NCBI RefSeq assembly: GCF_036785885.1
Contig: NC_092323.1
Location: 4,690,501 to 4,754,500 of the forward strand
From: Coffea arabica
Taxonomy: Eukaryota > Streptophyta > Magnoliopsida > Gentianales > Rubiaceae
Direction: 5' to 3'
DNA length: 64,000 nt
The position numbers and the translations under genes are program-made. The notes under the pieces were generated by a model. That model saw only the letters and a program-made list of their open reading frames with translations, had not been told where the DNA came from and did not search any database. Below, piece by piece: positions 47,984 through 60,650 of this stretch; position 1 is the first letter of the stretch; each line of letters starts with the position of its first letter.

Positions 47984-50177
47984 ATGGCTAGAACTGCCCG
48001 TACTCATAGAGAGACAGTGAGGCCCGACTTCGCCGAAGCAGAAAGGCCTGAACCCTCCGAAGAGAGAACGGTTTCTGAGGCCGGGGAAGGGGGGCCGAAG
48101 CGTCTCATCAGGCCGGGACACCCCAGGGAGAAAGCGAGGGAACCGAGGTCGAGGGGGAGGTCCTCTACAACGACGACCTCGGCGACGAAGTTCCAAGGGA
48201 CGAGGGAGTGCAAGAGCCTACTACTCCTCCGAACCTGGAAGCAATTGACTACGGCATTGTTCCTCAATTCGGCAGCGTAATGACTGAAGCAATGATCATC
48301 GAGGTGGTTCGTCAGTATCACTGGAGGAGGGACTACACTATTTATACTCCTCAGACGAACCAGTCAGCCGAGCTCCCTCCACGAGGTAGAGTGGCCATAT
48401 ATATCGATCAGTTGGAGGCAGGGCTAAGGATTCCAACCACAAGGTTCCTCCGGGACTGCCTGAGATATTGGGGGGTGAGAATCACTCAGCTCGTCCCCAA
48501 CGCAATCCGGGTCCTGGTCGGCTTCCAGATGTTGTGCCGACATCAAGAAATAACTCCCACAGTCAACCTCTTCCGTCGCTGCTACTCGCTCAAGAATAGT
48601 GGGACTGAGAAGGGGTGGTACTACTTCGGGAACAAAGTCCCGAAGTTGGTGGTAGATGCACCTTCCTCCATCAAAGAATGGAAGAGGAACTTCATTTTTG
48701 TCCCGGCTGGTGACTTCCCCAGGGGGTTCTGGTGGAGGCCGCCTACTCCGGTCAAAGAGACCTCTCCGGGTAAACTGGAGGAGGATAACTTCAGAAAGCT
48801 GACGGGGTCGGGCCTCTGGATCAATTGTTGGGATTTTCCGGAGTCAGTTCTTGTCGACGGCGGCATCAGCCGAGCTCTTATCAGCCCGGATCGTCCGCCA
48901 TTCTATTCTAATAGGCTTGAAAAGCATTGTACTTCCTTACTCCTTACTTCGTCTATTTTTTTCTTTGATTCTAACTAACTCTCCCTCTATGCTTCGCAGT
49001 GAAGAAGGTTTCCGATCTGATCACCGCGGGGCCTTCCGGGGTCAGCAAGAGGCCGTCCAAGCGTAAAGACCAGGCCGAACCATCCACTCGGCCGAAGAAG
49101 AAGACCACCTCGGCACACACCACTACGGTGACGGCAAGCCGGGGGTCTCCCGTGATAATCACCGGGGAGGGCTCCCGCACTTCATCGATTCCGGCCGGGG
49201 TGGGTCGTACTTCGGCTATACCCGTTGGGGTGCCGATCAGGGGGATAACAATTGCCACTCCACCTCGGGGCAGAGGAACAACGGCATTTCCCGTAGTCCC
49301 CGTGACGGGGTCCTCTCTCTTTAATCTTCACAACGTCCCCTCACAAGAGGCCGGGGAGGATAAAAGGCACTCCGGCGCGCAATGGTGTCCGGAGTGGGAG
49401 CTCAACGTGAATGACCGCTGCAAGGACCCCTTGGTCGCTCAGGAGCTTCTGGTCCACTCAGTTCTGCCCCGAGATAATACCTACGCCAGGAAGCTTTCCC
49501 CAGGCGAACTGATGCAGAGTGCTTCCGTCTCATGGGCATCCACCACTGCTTTCCTCGCCGAACTGACCCAACGCTATACAAGGTTGGTTGAAAACTATCA
49601 ACCTTCTGCCGAGCTCGAGAAGAAGGTTGCCGAGCTTGAAGAAAAACTGAAGGCGACCGAGCAGGAGCGCGACAAGGCCGAAGCAGCGCGAGAACAGGCC
49701 GAGGCTACCAAGAACTCTTTGATGACTGCCCTTGCCGAAGAGAAAGATAGAAGGGCTCAGGAAGAAGAGTCAACCAAGGCGGCCATCGAAGAAGCGGGGA
49801 CCTCGGCGCTGGAAGCCTTCCGGAAATCAGAGGGTTTCCTCAAGGATCTCGGCGAGCTCACCTTGCCGAGCTTCATGTTCGGATACACTTCGGCAGTTCA
49901 CGATGCGGCTCCCTTCCTCACTCCGGATCAGCTGGAGTCCCTTCATGATAAGGAACATTTCAACGAGGATGCCAAGGAACTATTCGATCGTATGGCCGAA
50001 GGCATCCGGACTGGAAGGGATCTGGCCGAGGTAAAGGAGGAGTTCAACAAATGGCTATCTGAATTTGATCTGGACGGGGCTGAACTCCAAGGTGACGACA
50101 TCGGCAGTGATGGCGGAGGTGATGGCGGAGGTGAGGCCACCGGAGATAACCAGGAAGCCGAAGCAGGGGGCGCGTAG
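47984..50177 (+). mobile_element. Antisense extra ORF region of the Tat element
   Basis: Lies between integrase and the 3' LTR, in the opposite sense to gag-pol, as known for part of the Tat lineage. The first half is a globular part of the plant-transposon-protein type (WGVRITQLVPNAIRVLVGF, then FFGNK/FVPAGDFP-like blocks). The second half is a charged coiled coil (about 49,600-49,830) with a Gly/Asp/Glu-rich tail. An intron near 48,930-49,000, with a standard pyrimidine-rich acceptor, probably separates the two. Function unknown; the family's antisense proteins have been proposed to act in regulation or assembly. About one break may be present. Confidence 0.75.
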
Positions 50178-50447
50178 ATAATAGGCTGATTTTTGTAATA
50201 GGTAAGCCGAGGTCATAGATAACCTTGGCCATTCGCTTGTAACTCTGAGCCGAGATCACATGTGGCCTCGGCTTTTTGCTTTTCGTATCTCAATATAACT
50301 GGTTTTTTGACTTGCATTTTGTCTTCTTTTTGATTGAGTTTTGTCTTCTTCTTTGGCTACTGCTTTGTCCCCTTATTTTTCACTTAAGACAGAATGAGAA
50401 TAAGTGAGAAATAATTTAAAGAGGTGAGATATAAAAACACGTACCCC

Positions 50448-53400
50448 TCACGGGTAATACAACTTAAGGTTCTCAGCATGCCAGGTTCGGGGCACCCGCG
50501 AACCATCTCGGTAAGCTAGTTTACAATATCCATTTTGGCTGGACTCAATAACACGGTAGGGTCCCTCCCACTTGGGGTTGAGTTTTCCCTGGGGCTCAGC
50601 TCGGCTGACAGAATTTTTCCGGAGCACAAGATCTCCCGGACTAAATCTTAAGTGTTTGACCCGAGCATTGTAATAGCCAGCTAGGATATTTTTGTATGTC
50701 GCAACTTTGGCCGCGGCCATATCACGCTTCCCTTCGGCGAGGTCGAGGTCAACACGCCGCTCCTCTTCATTGACTTCGGCAGCATACGCAGCCATTCGCG
50801 GGCTAGGTGTAATGAATTCAGCTGGAACGACGGCCTCGGACCCATAAGTTAGGGAAAACGGCGTTTCTTGGGTCGCTGATCTCGGCGTAGTCCGGTAGGA
50901 CCACAGTACGCTGGGGAGCTCTTCCATCCACGATGATCCAGCCCGGTGGAGCCTGGTCTTGAGGCCATGGAGGAGAGTTCGGTTGAAGTTTTCGGCTTGT
51001 CCATTCGCCTGAGGGTGCCCTACCGAGGTGAAATGTTGCTTGATCCCCAAGTTCTCGCACCATGCCTTGAAAGGGTTATCAGCAAACTGCTTTCCATTAT
51101 CCGAGATCACAACTCGAGGTAATCCGAAGCGGCAGACCACGTTTTTCCAGAAAAATTTTTGGACAGCCAATCCAGTGATGCTTCTCAGGGGCTCAGCCTC
51201 GACCCATTTAGTGAAGTAATCCACCGCCACCACCACGTAGGCATAGTTGCCTGGGACCCTGGGGAATGGACCGATTATGTCGGTCCCCCATTGTTCGAAG
51301 GGCCATGGCGAGGTGATGGGGATCATAAGATTAGTCGGTTGGTGGTGCTCAGGGGCATGGTGTTGACAAGAAGGACAACAGAGCACCATGACCTGGGCGT
51401 CCACCTTCATGGTGGGCCAAAAGTACCCAAGAAGCAAAGCTTTCTTCACCAGCATCCTGAAGCCGACGTGGGCACCACAAAGTCCCTCATGAATGTCTTC
51501 AAGGACCCTCTCGCCTTCTTCCGGGGTGATACACCGTAACCAGGGGCCGAGGTAGGACCTCTTGTACAGGAGGCCCTGCCGGAGAGTGTACCGAGCTGCT
51601 TTTCGCTGAAGCTTTCGCGATTCAGCTCGGTTTTCGGGGAGCTCACCCCGACTGAGATATCGAGTCAAGGGCCCCATCCATGTGTCCCCAGGGTAAACGG
51701 GGTACACGACCTCAGCTAAATATCCCGGCTCGGCTAGAACTTCTACGAGGACCGTCTTGTTCAGATCGGAGAAAGAGGTGGAAGCAAGCCGGGAGAGGGC
51801 GTCAGCCCTTCGGTTTTGTGACCGCGGTATTCTTTGGATTTCAAAAGACTCGAAATGTGTGGCCAGCTGGAGTACCTTGGAGAGGTAACGCTGCATCACC
51901 TCTTCCCTGGCCTCGTATTCGCCTAGTATTTGGCACACGACGAGTTGGGAGTCGCTATAGACCATGATATGCGCGGCCCCGAGCTTACGAGCTATTTGCA
52001 GACCGGCAATGACGGCTTCGTATTCGGTTTCGTTGTTGGAAGCGGCAAAATCGAACCTCAAGGCGTACGAGCAAATTTCCCTTTGGGGATCTTCAAGGAG
52101 CAAACCGGCTCCGCTACCCTCGCTATTGGATGAGCCATCCACATGCAAGGTCCATCGCTGGGGCTCGGAGGTGGACGGGGTGACAGTCTGGGTGGTAGCC
52201 GGGATGGTCTCACTCACTTCCTCAAAGGTAAGCTCGGCCAGAAAATCTGCGAGAACCTGGGCTTTAATTGCTGTGCGGGGCTCATAAGATAAGTCGTACT
52301 CTCCCAGCTCGATGGCCCACTTGGTGAGGCGTCCAGAGGCCTCCGGTCGCGACAGGACCTGCCGAAGTGGTTGATCTGTCCGTAGACAGACGTGATGAGC
52401 CAAGAAGTACGGCTTAAGCCTACGAGCTGCGTGAATTAAGGCCAGCACAAGTTTCTCCGCCTGAGTGTACCTGGTCTCAGGACCTCGGAGGACTCGGCTG
52501 ACATAATAAACGGGCGTTTGGACACCCCCCTCCCTTATCAGTACGGCACTCACAGCTTCAGCTGCAGCGGATAAGTACAAGAATAACTTGTCCCCTGGGC
52601 GAGGTGAGGTGAGTGTTGGGAGGTGGTTGAGGTAATCTTTTAACTGTTCAAACGCCTGTTGGCACTCTTCCGTCCAGGAAAATTTGTCAGCTTTCTTGAG
52701 GACTTTGAAAAATGGCAGTGCCTTGGAGGCTGACTGCGATAAGAACCGGTTCAAGGCGGCCAGCCGCCCTGTCAGTCTCTGGACGTCTCGGACACACCGT
52801 GGTGAGGACATTTATTGGATGGCCCTCACCTTGTCTGGATTTGCTTCAATACCCCGCCTGAAGACGAGGTAGCCTAGGAACTTTCCCGAAGTGACCCCGA
52901 GGACACATTTCTTGGGGTTCAACATCATTCGGGTCTCCCGAAGGACTTCCAGGACTTCCTTCAGGTCGGCAAGAAATGCTGAAGTTGTCTAGCTTTTGAG
53001 GAGGATGTCATCCACATAGGCCTCGACAGTTCGGCCGATCTGAGATTTAAAAGCTTGGTTGACCAAGCGTTGATACGTGGCCCCGGCGTTCTTTAGTCCG
53101 AAAGGCATGGTGGTGTAACAGTATGTGCCTTTGTCCGTATAGAAGGCGGTCTTTTCTTGATCCTCCGGACTCATCCCGATCTGGTGGTACCCTTTAAAGG
53201 CGTCAAAAAAGCAGAGGACTTCATATCCCATTGTCGAGTCCACCAAGGTGTCGACCTTAGGCAATGGGTAACAATCCTTGGGGCAAGCCTTGTTGAGGTC
53301 GGTGAAGTCGACGCACATTCTCCAGGCCCCGGTGTCCTTCTTCACCATGACCGGGTTGGATAACCAGGTCGGATATTGGACCTCCCGGATGATCTTTGCG

Positions 53401-55925
53401 GGGAGGAGCTTATCCACTTCTTCGCCAACAGCTCGGCTGCGTTCAGGGCCGAGGTGCCTTCGTTTTTGTTTGACCGGGCGGATTTGGGGATCGACATTCA
53501 GCTCATGTATCATGAGGTGATGTGGAACTCCTTGAACCTCCTCCGCGGCCCAGGCGAAGACGTCCCGGTACCTTCTTAGGAGGTCTACCATACCTCTTTT
53601 AACAGGATCGGGCAGTCGGGTACCAACGCGAACTGTCTGATCAGGCTTCGTGGGGTCCAGAGGGAGTTCTTCCACCTCATCCCCAGTTTCCAGCCTTGGG
53701 ATCTTCTCAGCTCGCTGAGGATCAATGCTATCTATCGAGAGGATATTTGACCTCTTCTCAGGCCTTGCCCCGGAGGTTGATGGGGAGGTTGCTTGTAGAG
53801 TGGCGAGGTAACATTCTCGGGCAGCGCAGACGTCGCTGCTGACTTCGGCCACTCCCGCTGGAGTAAGAAACTTGAAGCTTAAGTGATAGGTGGAGTACAC
53901 TGCCCGCAAAGCATTGAGTGTAGGCCGGCCGAGGAGTAAGTTGTACGGGGAGTCAGCCTTGACTACTACGAAGTTGACGGGGATGGTTCTGCAGCGGGGG
54001 TGACGCCCTACAGTTACTGTCAGAGCCACCATCCCTTCGGGGTGCACAATGTGTCCCCCGAACCCAACAAGAGGGGTCCTTACCGGGGTCATGCACCCCC
54101 TGGCCAGTTTAAAGCTTTCAAAGGTGCGGAGGTACATGACGTCCACTGAACTTCTCGGGTCAATGTAAACCTTTTTCACGATGTAGTTATTGGTGAGGAT
54201 TTCAATCACCAAGGCTTCATGACTGCTGGAGGCGGCCGGGACGGGGTCACTAGGCCCGTAAGTGATCACTTCGGATAGGCGAGAATTGGCCTCGGCCTGG
54301 TCCGGGTTGGCTTGTCTGTAGGTCCTCTTCCGGGAGTTCTGGCTATCTCCTCCCGTCGGACCGCCGGCAATGGTGTTAATGACTCCGGCAATATTTGGCC
54401 CATATCCCAGTCTTTGACCTGAGGATCCATCTCCGGGTGGCCTTTTCGGCTCCCTAGGATCCTCGGGAGGTCGGCAACTGCTTCTTGACGTCCGCCTCTC
54501 ATCACGGCGTTGGTCACCCCGCTTATCGCGTCGATTCTCATCACGCGAATGACCTCCACTTCGGCGAATGAACTGCTTGAGGTGGCCTTGTCGGATGAGG
54601 TTCTCAATCTCCTTTTTGAGATCGTTGCATTCCTCTGTTTCATGTCCGATGTCCCGGTGATACAGACAGTAGAGGTTCGAGTTCCTCTTGTCTTTGCTGC
54701 CCCACATTTTGGGAGGGGCCTTTCCGAGGTTGTTTTGTTCCATTACAGACAGCACGCGGGATCGGGAGGTGTTCAGGGGAGTCAGTGCGGACTCTGGGAT
54801 GGGCGACTTCCCCTTAGAGATCCTGTCGAACACACTACGACGATCTCGGCCGGGACTCTGGAAACCGCTTCCAGTCCCAGCTTCACCTCGGCCAAGCTCC
54901 TTCCCTTTTCGGGGGTCGGCCCTTGGGCGAGCAGCTTGTACTTCTTTCTTCATGCGATTGAGGTCCTCGGCCTGTATGCCCTTTTCGACCTTCAACCACA
55001 GTTCGTGGAGTGTGCGGGAATACTTCTTGTGGATCCCCGTGTTGAACACTCCAGATACAAGCCCATGAGTGAATGCAGCAATAGTGACTTGCTCATTGGG
55101 CTTAGGTATTTGTACGCTTTCCTCATGGAACCTCTGGACGTACGACCGAAGTGACTCCCCCGGGTTTTGCTGCATATTCAGCAGATAAGCCGAGGTCCTG
55201 GTCGTAGGTCGGGAGGAGATGAATCGATGGAGGAATCTTTCCACCAGTTCCCCCAGGGTGGAGATGCTCCTAGGTTCTAATCCCCAGAACCATTTTCGAG
55301 CAGTGCCCTGGAGGAACACTGGAAAAGCTCGGCATATGATTGGGTCAGGGATGCAATATAAACGGAAAGCCGAGATGAAGGCGTGGATGTGATCCTCGGG
55401 ATCACCTCGGCCGTCATAAGATGGTATAGAGGGAAGCTTGAAGTTTGGAGGAAGCCTTTCCTCGTTAATGTCATCAGTGAAGGGCGGGGCCCTCATATAA
55501 TTCACCCCGGGTATTCCCAGGGGCCGAGGTTCCTCCTCGGGTCGTCGGCCTAGGAGTCCTCGGGAAAATGCCTTGGTCATGGAAGCTACCTTAGAAGTGG
55601 CCTTAGAAAGTGCCCACTTTGAGGCACTTCGGCTTAGGCGCCTTCCATCAGATTCTTCGTCAGATGAACCTTCGGGAGACCCATCTGATTTTCTTTTAGA
55701 GGACTCAGCCTTCTGCTTGCCTTGCCTCTTTAAATATCTCCCCAACTCCTCAAAGATGTTGGGATTCTCGGTTACAAACTCGGCCATACGCGTTATGGCC
55801 TCTTCGTTTGCGGGCTGAGTCCTTGGGGGCTCCTGCCCTTCTGAAATATCTTCCGGTTGGGCTGCATTGCTTTGCTCAGCACCAATGGTGAGAGCCCTCC
55901 TGCTCTTAGAACGCGTAGGCTTCAT
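50448..55925 (-). mobile_element. gag-pol region of the Tat element
   Basis: Read on minus from 55925. gag comes first (conserved WFWGLEPRSISTLGEL and NPGESLRSYVQRF blocks, then a CHRDIGHETEEC-type knuckle). The protease region is around 54,200-53,800. Reverse transcriptase follows, with YVDDILLKS near 53,000, then RNase H, the second RNase H (HVDGSSNSEGSGAG) near 52,150, and integrase (HH-CC finger, GTDIIGPFP, SDNGKQF) down to the end. Reading is largely continuous, with about one break between the two long frames. Confidence 0.9.
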
Positions 55926-55946
55926 ATTTTGGTATTCTCGCGCTTC

Positions 55947-55963
55947 CCACAGACGGCGCCAAT
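55947..55963 (-). other. Primer binding site of the Tat element
   Basis: Right after the 5' LTR on minus, one base in, comes TGGCGCCGTCTGTGGGA. The first nine bases complement a tRNA 3' end of the ACGGCGCCA type, probably tRNA-Asp. Confidence 0.65.
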
Positions 55964-56558
55964 TGAAGAAGTCGTTTTTGTCCTGCTGGAGTGGATCACC
56001 CGAGCTGGAGAAGACCTCTGATCCTAGGTGGTTGACTCAGACGAGGTCACCTGCTCAAATTGTAAGAGGGACTATAGTCCCCGGTGTAACTCCGAAGCTT
56101 AAGTCAGTTCGGGAATGAAGTAGTAATGAGTATAGAGAAGACTAGTATGCCTTTACCCGAAATTTGGCCGTCCCCCTCTCAGTAGAAGTCTTGAGTATTT
56201 ATAGAGGATGGACAGGAGAGAGGGACTGCTTGCACAGGTCCCTAGAGATCTGGCAGAGTCAGCGTATCAAAGTGACTCAATGGACTCTGCAGAAAGGTGC
56301 GCCGGGACAGCTGTGTCAGTCGGCGCGTGTCAGAGCAGCTTTGCCAGAAATGTCAGAGGTATCAGAGGTGTCAGAGGTCATGTTTCACAACTCCGGTTGT
56401 CTGGTCACCATAATTGACTTCGGCTAAGTAAAGGAAAACCTTAGCCGAGGCTGTAATTAAGCCGAAGTCCTAACGCGATGGCGAACGGCCGAGGTGGTCG
56501 GAGCCTAAGAGACATAGGGCGGGACCCCAGCTCTGCCGAACTGGAAATACCCTCCTCA
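55964..56558 (-). repeat. 5' LTR (right copy)
   Basis: 595 bp, TG...CA. It carries a TATA box on minus (CTCTATAAATACT, about 56,194-56,206) that would drive the element's transcript. It holds the uninterrupted version of the site where the Tourist-type element sits in the other LTR. Confidence 0.95.
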
Positions 56559-56563
56559 CTATC

Positions 56564-57694
56564 TTCATGCTTCGTTTCTCTTGAAATTAAAAGATGTACT
56601 TCGCTTTTTTTTTTTTTGCATCGGAAACAGAGGAAACCTTATTCAGATAATCCTCTAAATTGGTCCTTTTTTTTTTGTGCTGCTTTTCAATTTACAGAGT
56701 AGACTGGTCACGTAAAATGGATAATCCTCGGATGGATTATATTTTCGCATGTTGTCCTTCAAGTGGGTGATCTCTGAGGCACTAGCCTATCATTGTAGAT
56801 CTATGGTCTATGCAAAGAATGAAATTTACCAACAAAACAAACAAGAAAATGTGAATTGTATTTTAGACGAATCGATTTCGTACTGATAAACTGCATTGGA
56901 TGGACAACCGACGTGTGACAATTGAAATAGTAAATCATTTAGCTGTTCAGCTTTCATCAATTGATTGATCTTTGAATATTCCATTCTCGCTATATTCAAT
57001 CGGCAGCTTGCAATTTCGACGCCATCTTCATTGCAAGAGCCTACAAAAACAAATGACCATGCTCCATCTGATTAGTTTTGTCGTTACTCTCCTTCTTTCA
57101 TGCAGATGTACAGCAATAATTTGCTGCTTATCCTTTAGTAACACGCGTTTACTAGTCCAAGGATAAAGAAAGGGACAAGCTCAGAGAGAAAACGAAAGGC
57201 ATTACCAAGAGCCTACTATATTCCAGAAATCCTGTGCAAGCAAAGTCCGAATACTGGAATCAACAGCCTTTGGCTCCTTTCATTTAGTGCAAAGATGAAA
57301 TCAAGATTTCGACCATTGTCTCCTATCATTTACCACTCATACGTGACCTTTTCATATTCAAACAGGGTACGTAGTACATTTATTTGGTCTGACAATGATT
57401 TAGTTCTCGTATTTTCTTGATCTAATTGAGCCCTTTCTTGGATAGATTAAAATATAAAATAGGAGTGGCGTAGAAACTGTCAATTGACCAAAAAAACAAA
57501 GAAGTTGAGTCCGAATACTGGTAACGGATCATTTCTTTCTTTCTTCTCAATCATTCAAAGGCCCCACTGGCAATGAACAATGCCTTGCTTGCAACGTGCG
57601 GAAGTCAGGTCTTACATAAATTATCTTGCAATTGTCACCCTTCCCTTGTCACAAGTAAAGTAAACAACGTAACCTCCAAAAAGGAATCCAATCC

Positions 57695-57726
<32 letters not shown>

Positions 57727-57975
57727 CCTCCTCTTCTCGTCGATCTGAATCCTGGTGCAAGCAAAAACACCTCAGCCATGAGCCGACAGCCAAACACCCG
57801 CCTCTGGGGTGAGAGTTGACTATTTTAATCTAAACTCCCGGCGTTTCAGTTTCCACCCGATCTCCTCTATTGGGCCGGTTAGTGAAAGTCAAGGTACTAA
57901 TTATTATTGTTATCCGCCAGAGTGGCAATTGACCAAGTTGCCAGCAACTAAATTAACGCGGTTAAGCTTTAACCT
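56564..57975. other. Intergenic, retrotransposon to GH81
   Basis: AT-rich unique DNA with the GH81 promoter toward the right and a short CAT microsatellite at about 57,697-57,725. The open frames here are short and unrecognised. Confidence 0.55.
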
Positions 57976-60183
57976 ATGCTGAAGAAAGTCAGACGAAAGG
58001 TCGTGACTGCGATCACAAAGCCCTTCAAGAAAAAGGGTAGAAAAACCCCTCCTCCTCCTCCCCCAACAGAACCAGAGCCAGCCCCACCATCGCCTGCTTC
58101 TCCTTCTCCACCTCAATCTCCCACCATGTCACCACCCAAGAGGAAACACACACAACCGTTCCTCTTCCCTCAATCCCAATCTGTAGTTCTCCCTGATCCC
58201 TCCACCTTCTTCTCACCCAACCTCCTCTCCTCCCCACTTCCCACGAATTCTTTCTTTCAGAATTTCGTCCTCAAGAACGGTGATCAACCTGAATACATCC
58301 ATCCTTATCTCATTAAATCTGCAGTCTCTGCCCTCACCGTCTGTTACCCATCTCAATCCCACAACTCTGCTTTCATTTACCAGATCTTTAATGCGGATCT
58401 CACCATTTCTACTTTGAACAATCCCAACCCTAATGCCACCCACATCATATCTTCCTTCAGTGACCTCAGTGTCACGTTGGATCATCCTTCGAGCAATTTA
58501 AGGTTCTTTCTTGTGAGGGGCAGTCCATTCTTGACTTGCAACGTTATGGGCAATGTTGCGCTCTCAATTTCAACCATCCACGCTATTATTGGCTTTTCTT
58601 CTAATGCATCCCTCACCAAGTACACCATCAAGCTCAATAACAATCAGACTTGGCTATTGTATGCTTCTTCACCCATAAGCTTGACTCATGACATATCTAG
58701 TATTACTTCTGGTGTGTTTACTGGGATTATAAGGATTGCTGCATTGCCAGATTCTGATTCAAGATCGGAAGCGATTCTTGATCGATTCAGTTCTTGTTAT
58801 CCACTGTCTGGTGATGCTATTTTCAATAGGCCATTTTGTTTGGAGTACAAATGGGAGAAGAGAGGATGGGGAGATTTGCTAATGCTTGCACATCCTCTCC
58901 ATCTTAAGCTTCTTTCAAGTGGAGATTGCTTTCTCACTGTCTTAAATAATTTTAAGTACAACAGCATCGATGGTGAGCTGGTAGGCGTTGTTGGAGATTC
59001 ATGGTTTCTGAAAAGTGATCCTATCTCTGTAAATTGGCATTCGATAAAAGGTGTTCGGGAGGAAACGCAAGAAGAAATAGTTAATGCTCTTATCAAGGAT
59101 GTGGAGGCCCTTAGTACAACTTCCATATCCACTACTTCATCTTATTTCTATGGTAAATTGATTGCTAGAGCCGCAAGATTTGCAGTGATTGCCGAAGAAG
59201 TGTCTTACCTTGATGTGGTTCCAGCTATTAAAAAGTTCTTGAAGGATACCATTGAGCCTTGGTTAGATGGCACATTTGGGGCAAACGGGTTCTTATATGA
59301 TCCAAAATGGGGTGGAATTGTGACTAAACAAGGATCATTGGATTCTGGGGCTGATTTTGGGTTTGGAATTTACAATGACCACCATTATCATCTAGGCTAT
59401 TTCATTTATGCAATTTCTGTGCTTGCAAAGATTGATCCTTTTTGGGGGAAGAAGTATAGGCCCCAGGCTTACTCAATGATGGCAGACTTCATGAATTTAA
59501 GCAGGAGAGCAGATTCTAGTTATCCACGTCTGAGGTGTTTTGACTTGTGGTTATTGCATTCTTGGGCTGGAGGATTAACAGAGTTTGCAGATGGAAGGAA
59601 TCAGGAAAGCACAAGCGAGGCTGTAAATGCATACTATTCAGCGGCTTTGATGGGGTTGGCCTATGGAGACACCCATCTTGTTGCCATTGGATCAACTATT
59701 GCAGCTCTAGAGATTCAGTCAGCGCAAACATGGTGGCATGTGAGAGAGAACGACGCTCTATATGGAGACGAATTTACTAGAGAGAACAGAGTGGTTGGCG
59801 TCTTGTGGGCTAACAAAAGGGACAGTGGACTTTGGTTTGCTCCACCCGAATGGCGGGAGTGTAGGCTGGGAATTCAGGAGCTGCCTCTGTTACCTATAAC
59901 CGAGATTTTGTTCTCGGATGTTGAGTATGCCAAAGAGCTCGTGGAATGGACGTTGCCAGCTTTGGCAAGGGAAGGGGTTGGAGAAGGGTGGAAGGGGTTT
60001 GTCTATGCCTTGGAAGGGATTTATGACAGAGAAGGTGCTTTGGCTAAGATCAAGCAACTGACTGGGTATGATGATGGGAACTCTCTTACAAATCTTTTAT
60101 GGTGGATTCACAGTAGAGATGATGGAGAAGAGATGCATGAAAGAGGAGGCAAATTGTGCTGGTATAGTCACTATCATCACTGA
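57976..60183 (+). CDS. GH81 endo-1,3-beta-glucanase
   Basis: A single exon of 735 residues, normal length for plant GH81 enzymes. The family hydrolyses 1,3-beta-glucans such as callose or oomycete/fungal wall glucan; the soybean beta-glucan elicitor-binding protein is a member. There is no signal peptide: the start is basic (MLKKVRRKVV), followed by a Pro-rich stretch (25-55), which suggests a cytosolic or non-classically exported protein. The C-terminal catalytic half has the family's key blocks: DFGFGIYNDHHYH (Asp468 in NDHHYH) and NQESTSEAVNAYY (542-554), whose Glu544 and Glu548 are the expected catalytic acids. The N-terminal beta-rich half starts near residue 70 (FLFPQSQSVVLPDPSTFF). From memory, its Arabidopsis counterpart At5g15870 is also near TBL genes, in line with conserved gene order here. 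Confidence 0.95.
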   Translation: MLKKVRRKVVTAITKPFKKKGRKTPPPPPPTEPEPAPPSPASPSPPQSPTMSPPKRKHTQPFLFPQSQSVVLPDPSTFFSPNLLSSPLPTNSFFQNFVLKNGDQPEYIHPYLIKSAVSALTVCYPSQSHNSAFIYQIFNADLTISTLNNPNPNATHIISSFSDLSVTLDHPSSNLRFFLVRGSPFLTCNVMGNVALSISTIHAIIGFSSNASLTKYTIKLNNNQTWLLYASSPISLTHDISSITSGVFTGIIRIAALPDSDSRSEAILDRFSSCYPLSGDAIFNRPFCLEYKWEKRGWGDLLMLAHPLHLKLLSSGDCFLTVLNNFKYNSIDGELVGVVGDSWFLKSDPISVNWHSIKGVREETQEEIVNALIKDVEALSTTSISTTSSYFYGKLIARAARFAVIAEEVSYLDVVPAIKKFLKDTIEPWLDGTFGANGFLYDPKWGGIVTKQGSLDSGADFGFGIYNDHHYHLGYFIYAISVLAKIDPFWGKKYRPQAYSMMADFMNLSRRADSSYPRLRCFDLWLLHSWAGGLTEFADGRNQESTSEAVNAYYSAALMGLAYGDTHLVAIGSTIAALEIQSAQTWWHVRENDALYGDEFTRENRVVGVLWANKRDSGLWFAPPEWRECRLGIQELPLLPITEILFSDVEYAKELVEWTLPALAREGVGEGWKGFVYALEGIYDREGALAKIKQLTGYDDGNSLTNLLWWIHSRDDGEEMHERGGKLCWYSHYHH

Positions 60184-60650
60184 ATTCGTGAATCCAGTGA
60201 GCTGATAAGTATAATAAGACGACTCCAACATGATATTATGTGTACCAATAAAAATCCGAACTAAAGAATTTGTACCTCACCCGATCGTTACTGAGAGTTT
60301 ATATCTTCGCTTTATAGAAGGAGAATGCGTGTTCATTTGATCTTGATCCTTGTGAAGCAAAAGGGAGACTAGACTTGATCTGCATGTAGAAATCATTCTG
60401 TTTGGGAATTATTATGCTCTTTGTGAATTGTAATTGCTTCTCCAGTGTGTACAATATTCATTTTAGGAATCATACACCAATAAAATAATTTATCTGCAAA
60501 TAAACAAACCCAACTTTGTACTAGTAACAAGTTACAACTGCAAATGCCCCTCTTTAGCAAGACACGACAACTGCAAAGGTCTCATTTTTTTTATGCTCCT
60601 AGACTGTGGAGATTCAAGAATTTGTCCATGCTGCTTGGATCACTACTACC
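60184..60650. other. Intergenic between GH81 and TBL gene 5 (convergent)
   Basis: Two 3' ends only. AT-rich, with AATAAAA near 60,480 as a possible poly(A) signal. No other feature seen. Confidence 0.55.

Larger units (their letters stand above)
45334..56558 (-). mobile_element. Young Ty3/gypsy LTR retrotransposon, Tat lineage, with antisense ORF
   Basis: LTRs of 595 bp (left one enlarged by an inserted element) begin TG and end CA, with CTATC duplicated on both sides (45329-45333, 56559-56563). Domain order on minus is gag, protease, reverse transcriptase, RNase H, a second plant-type RNase H and integrase, hence Ty3/gypsy. The second RNase H and the extra ORF in antisense between integrase and 3' LTR mark the Tat lineage (Retand-like group). 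The LTRs differ at about two sites in 595, so at 1.3e-8 changes per site per year it is roughly 0.1-0.2 million years old. It looks nearly whole, with about one or two breaks in the coding parts. Confidence 0.93.
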
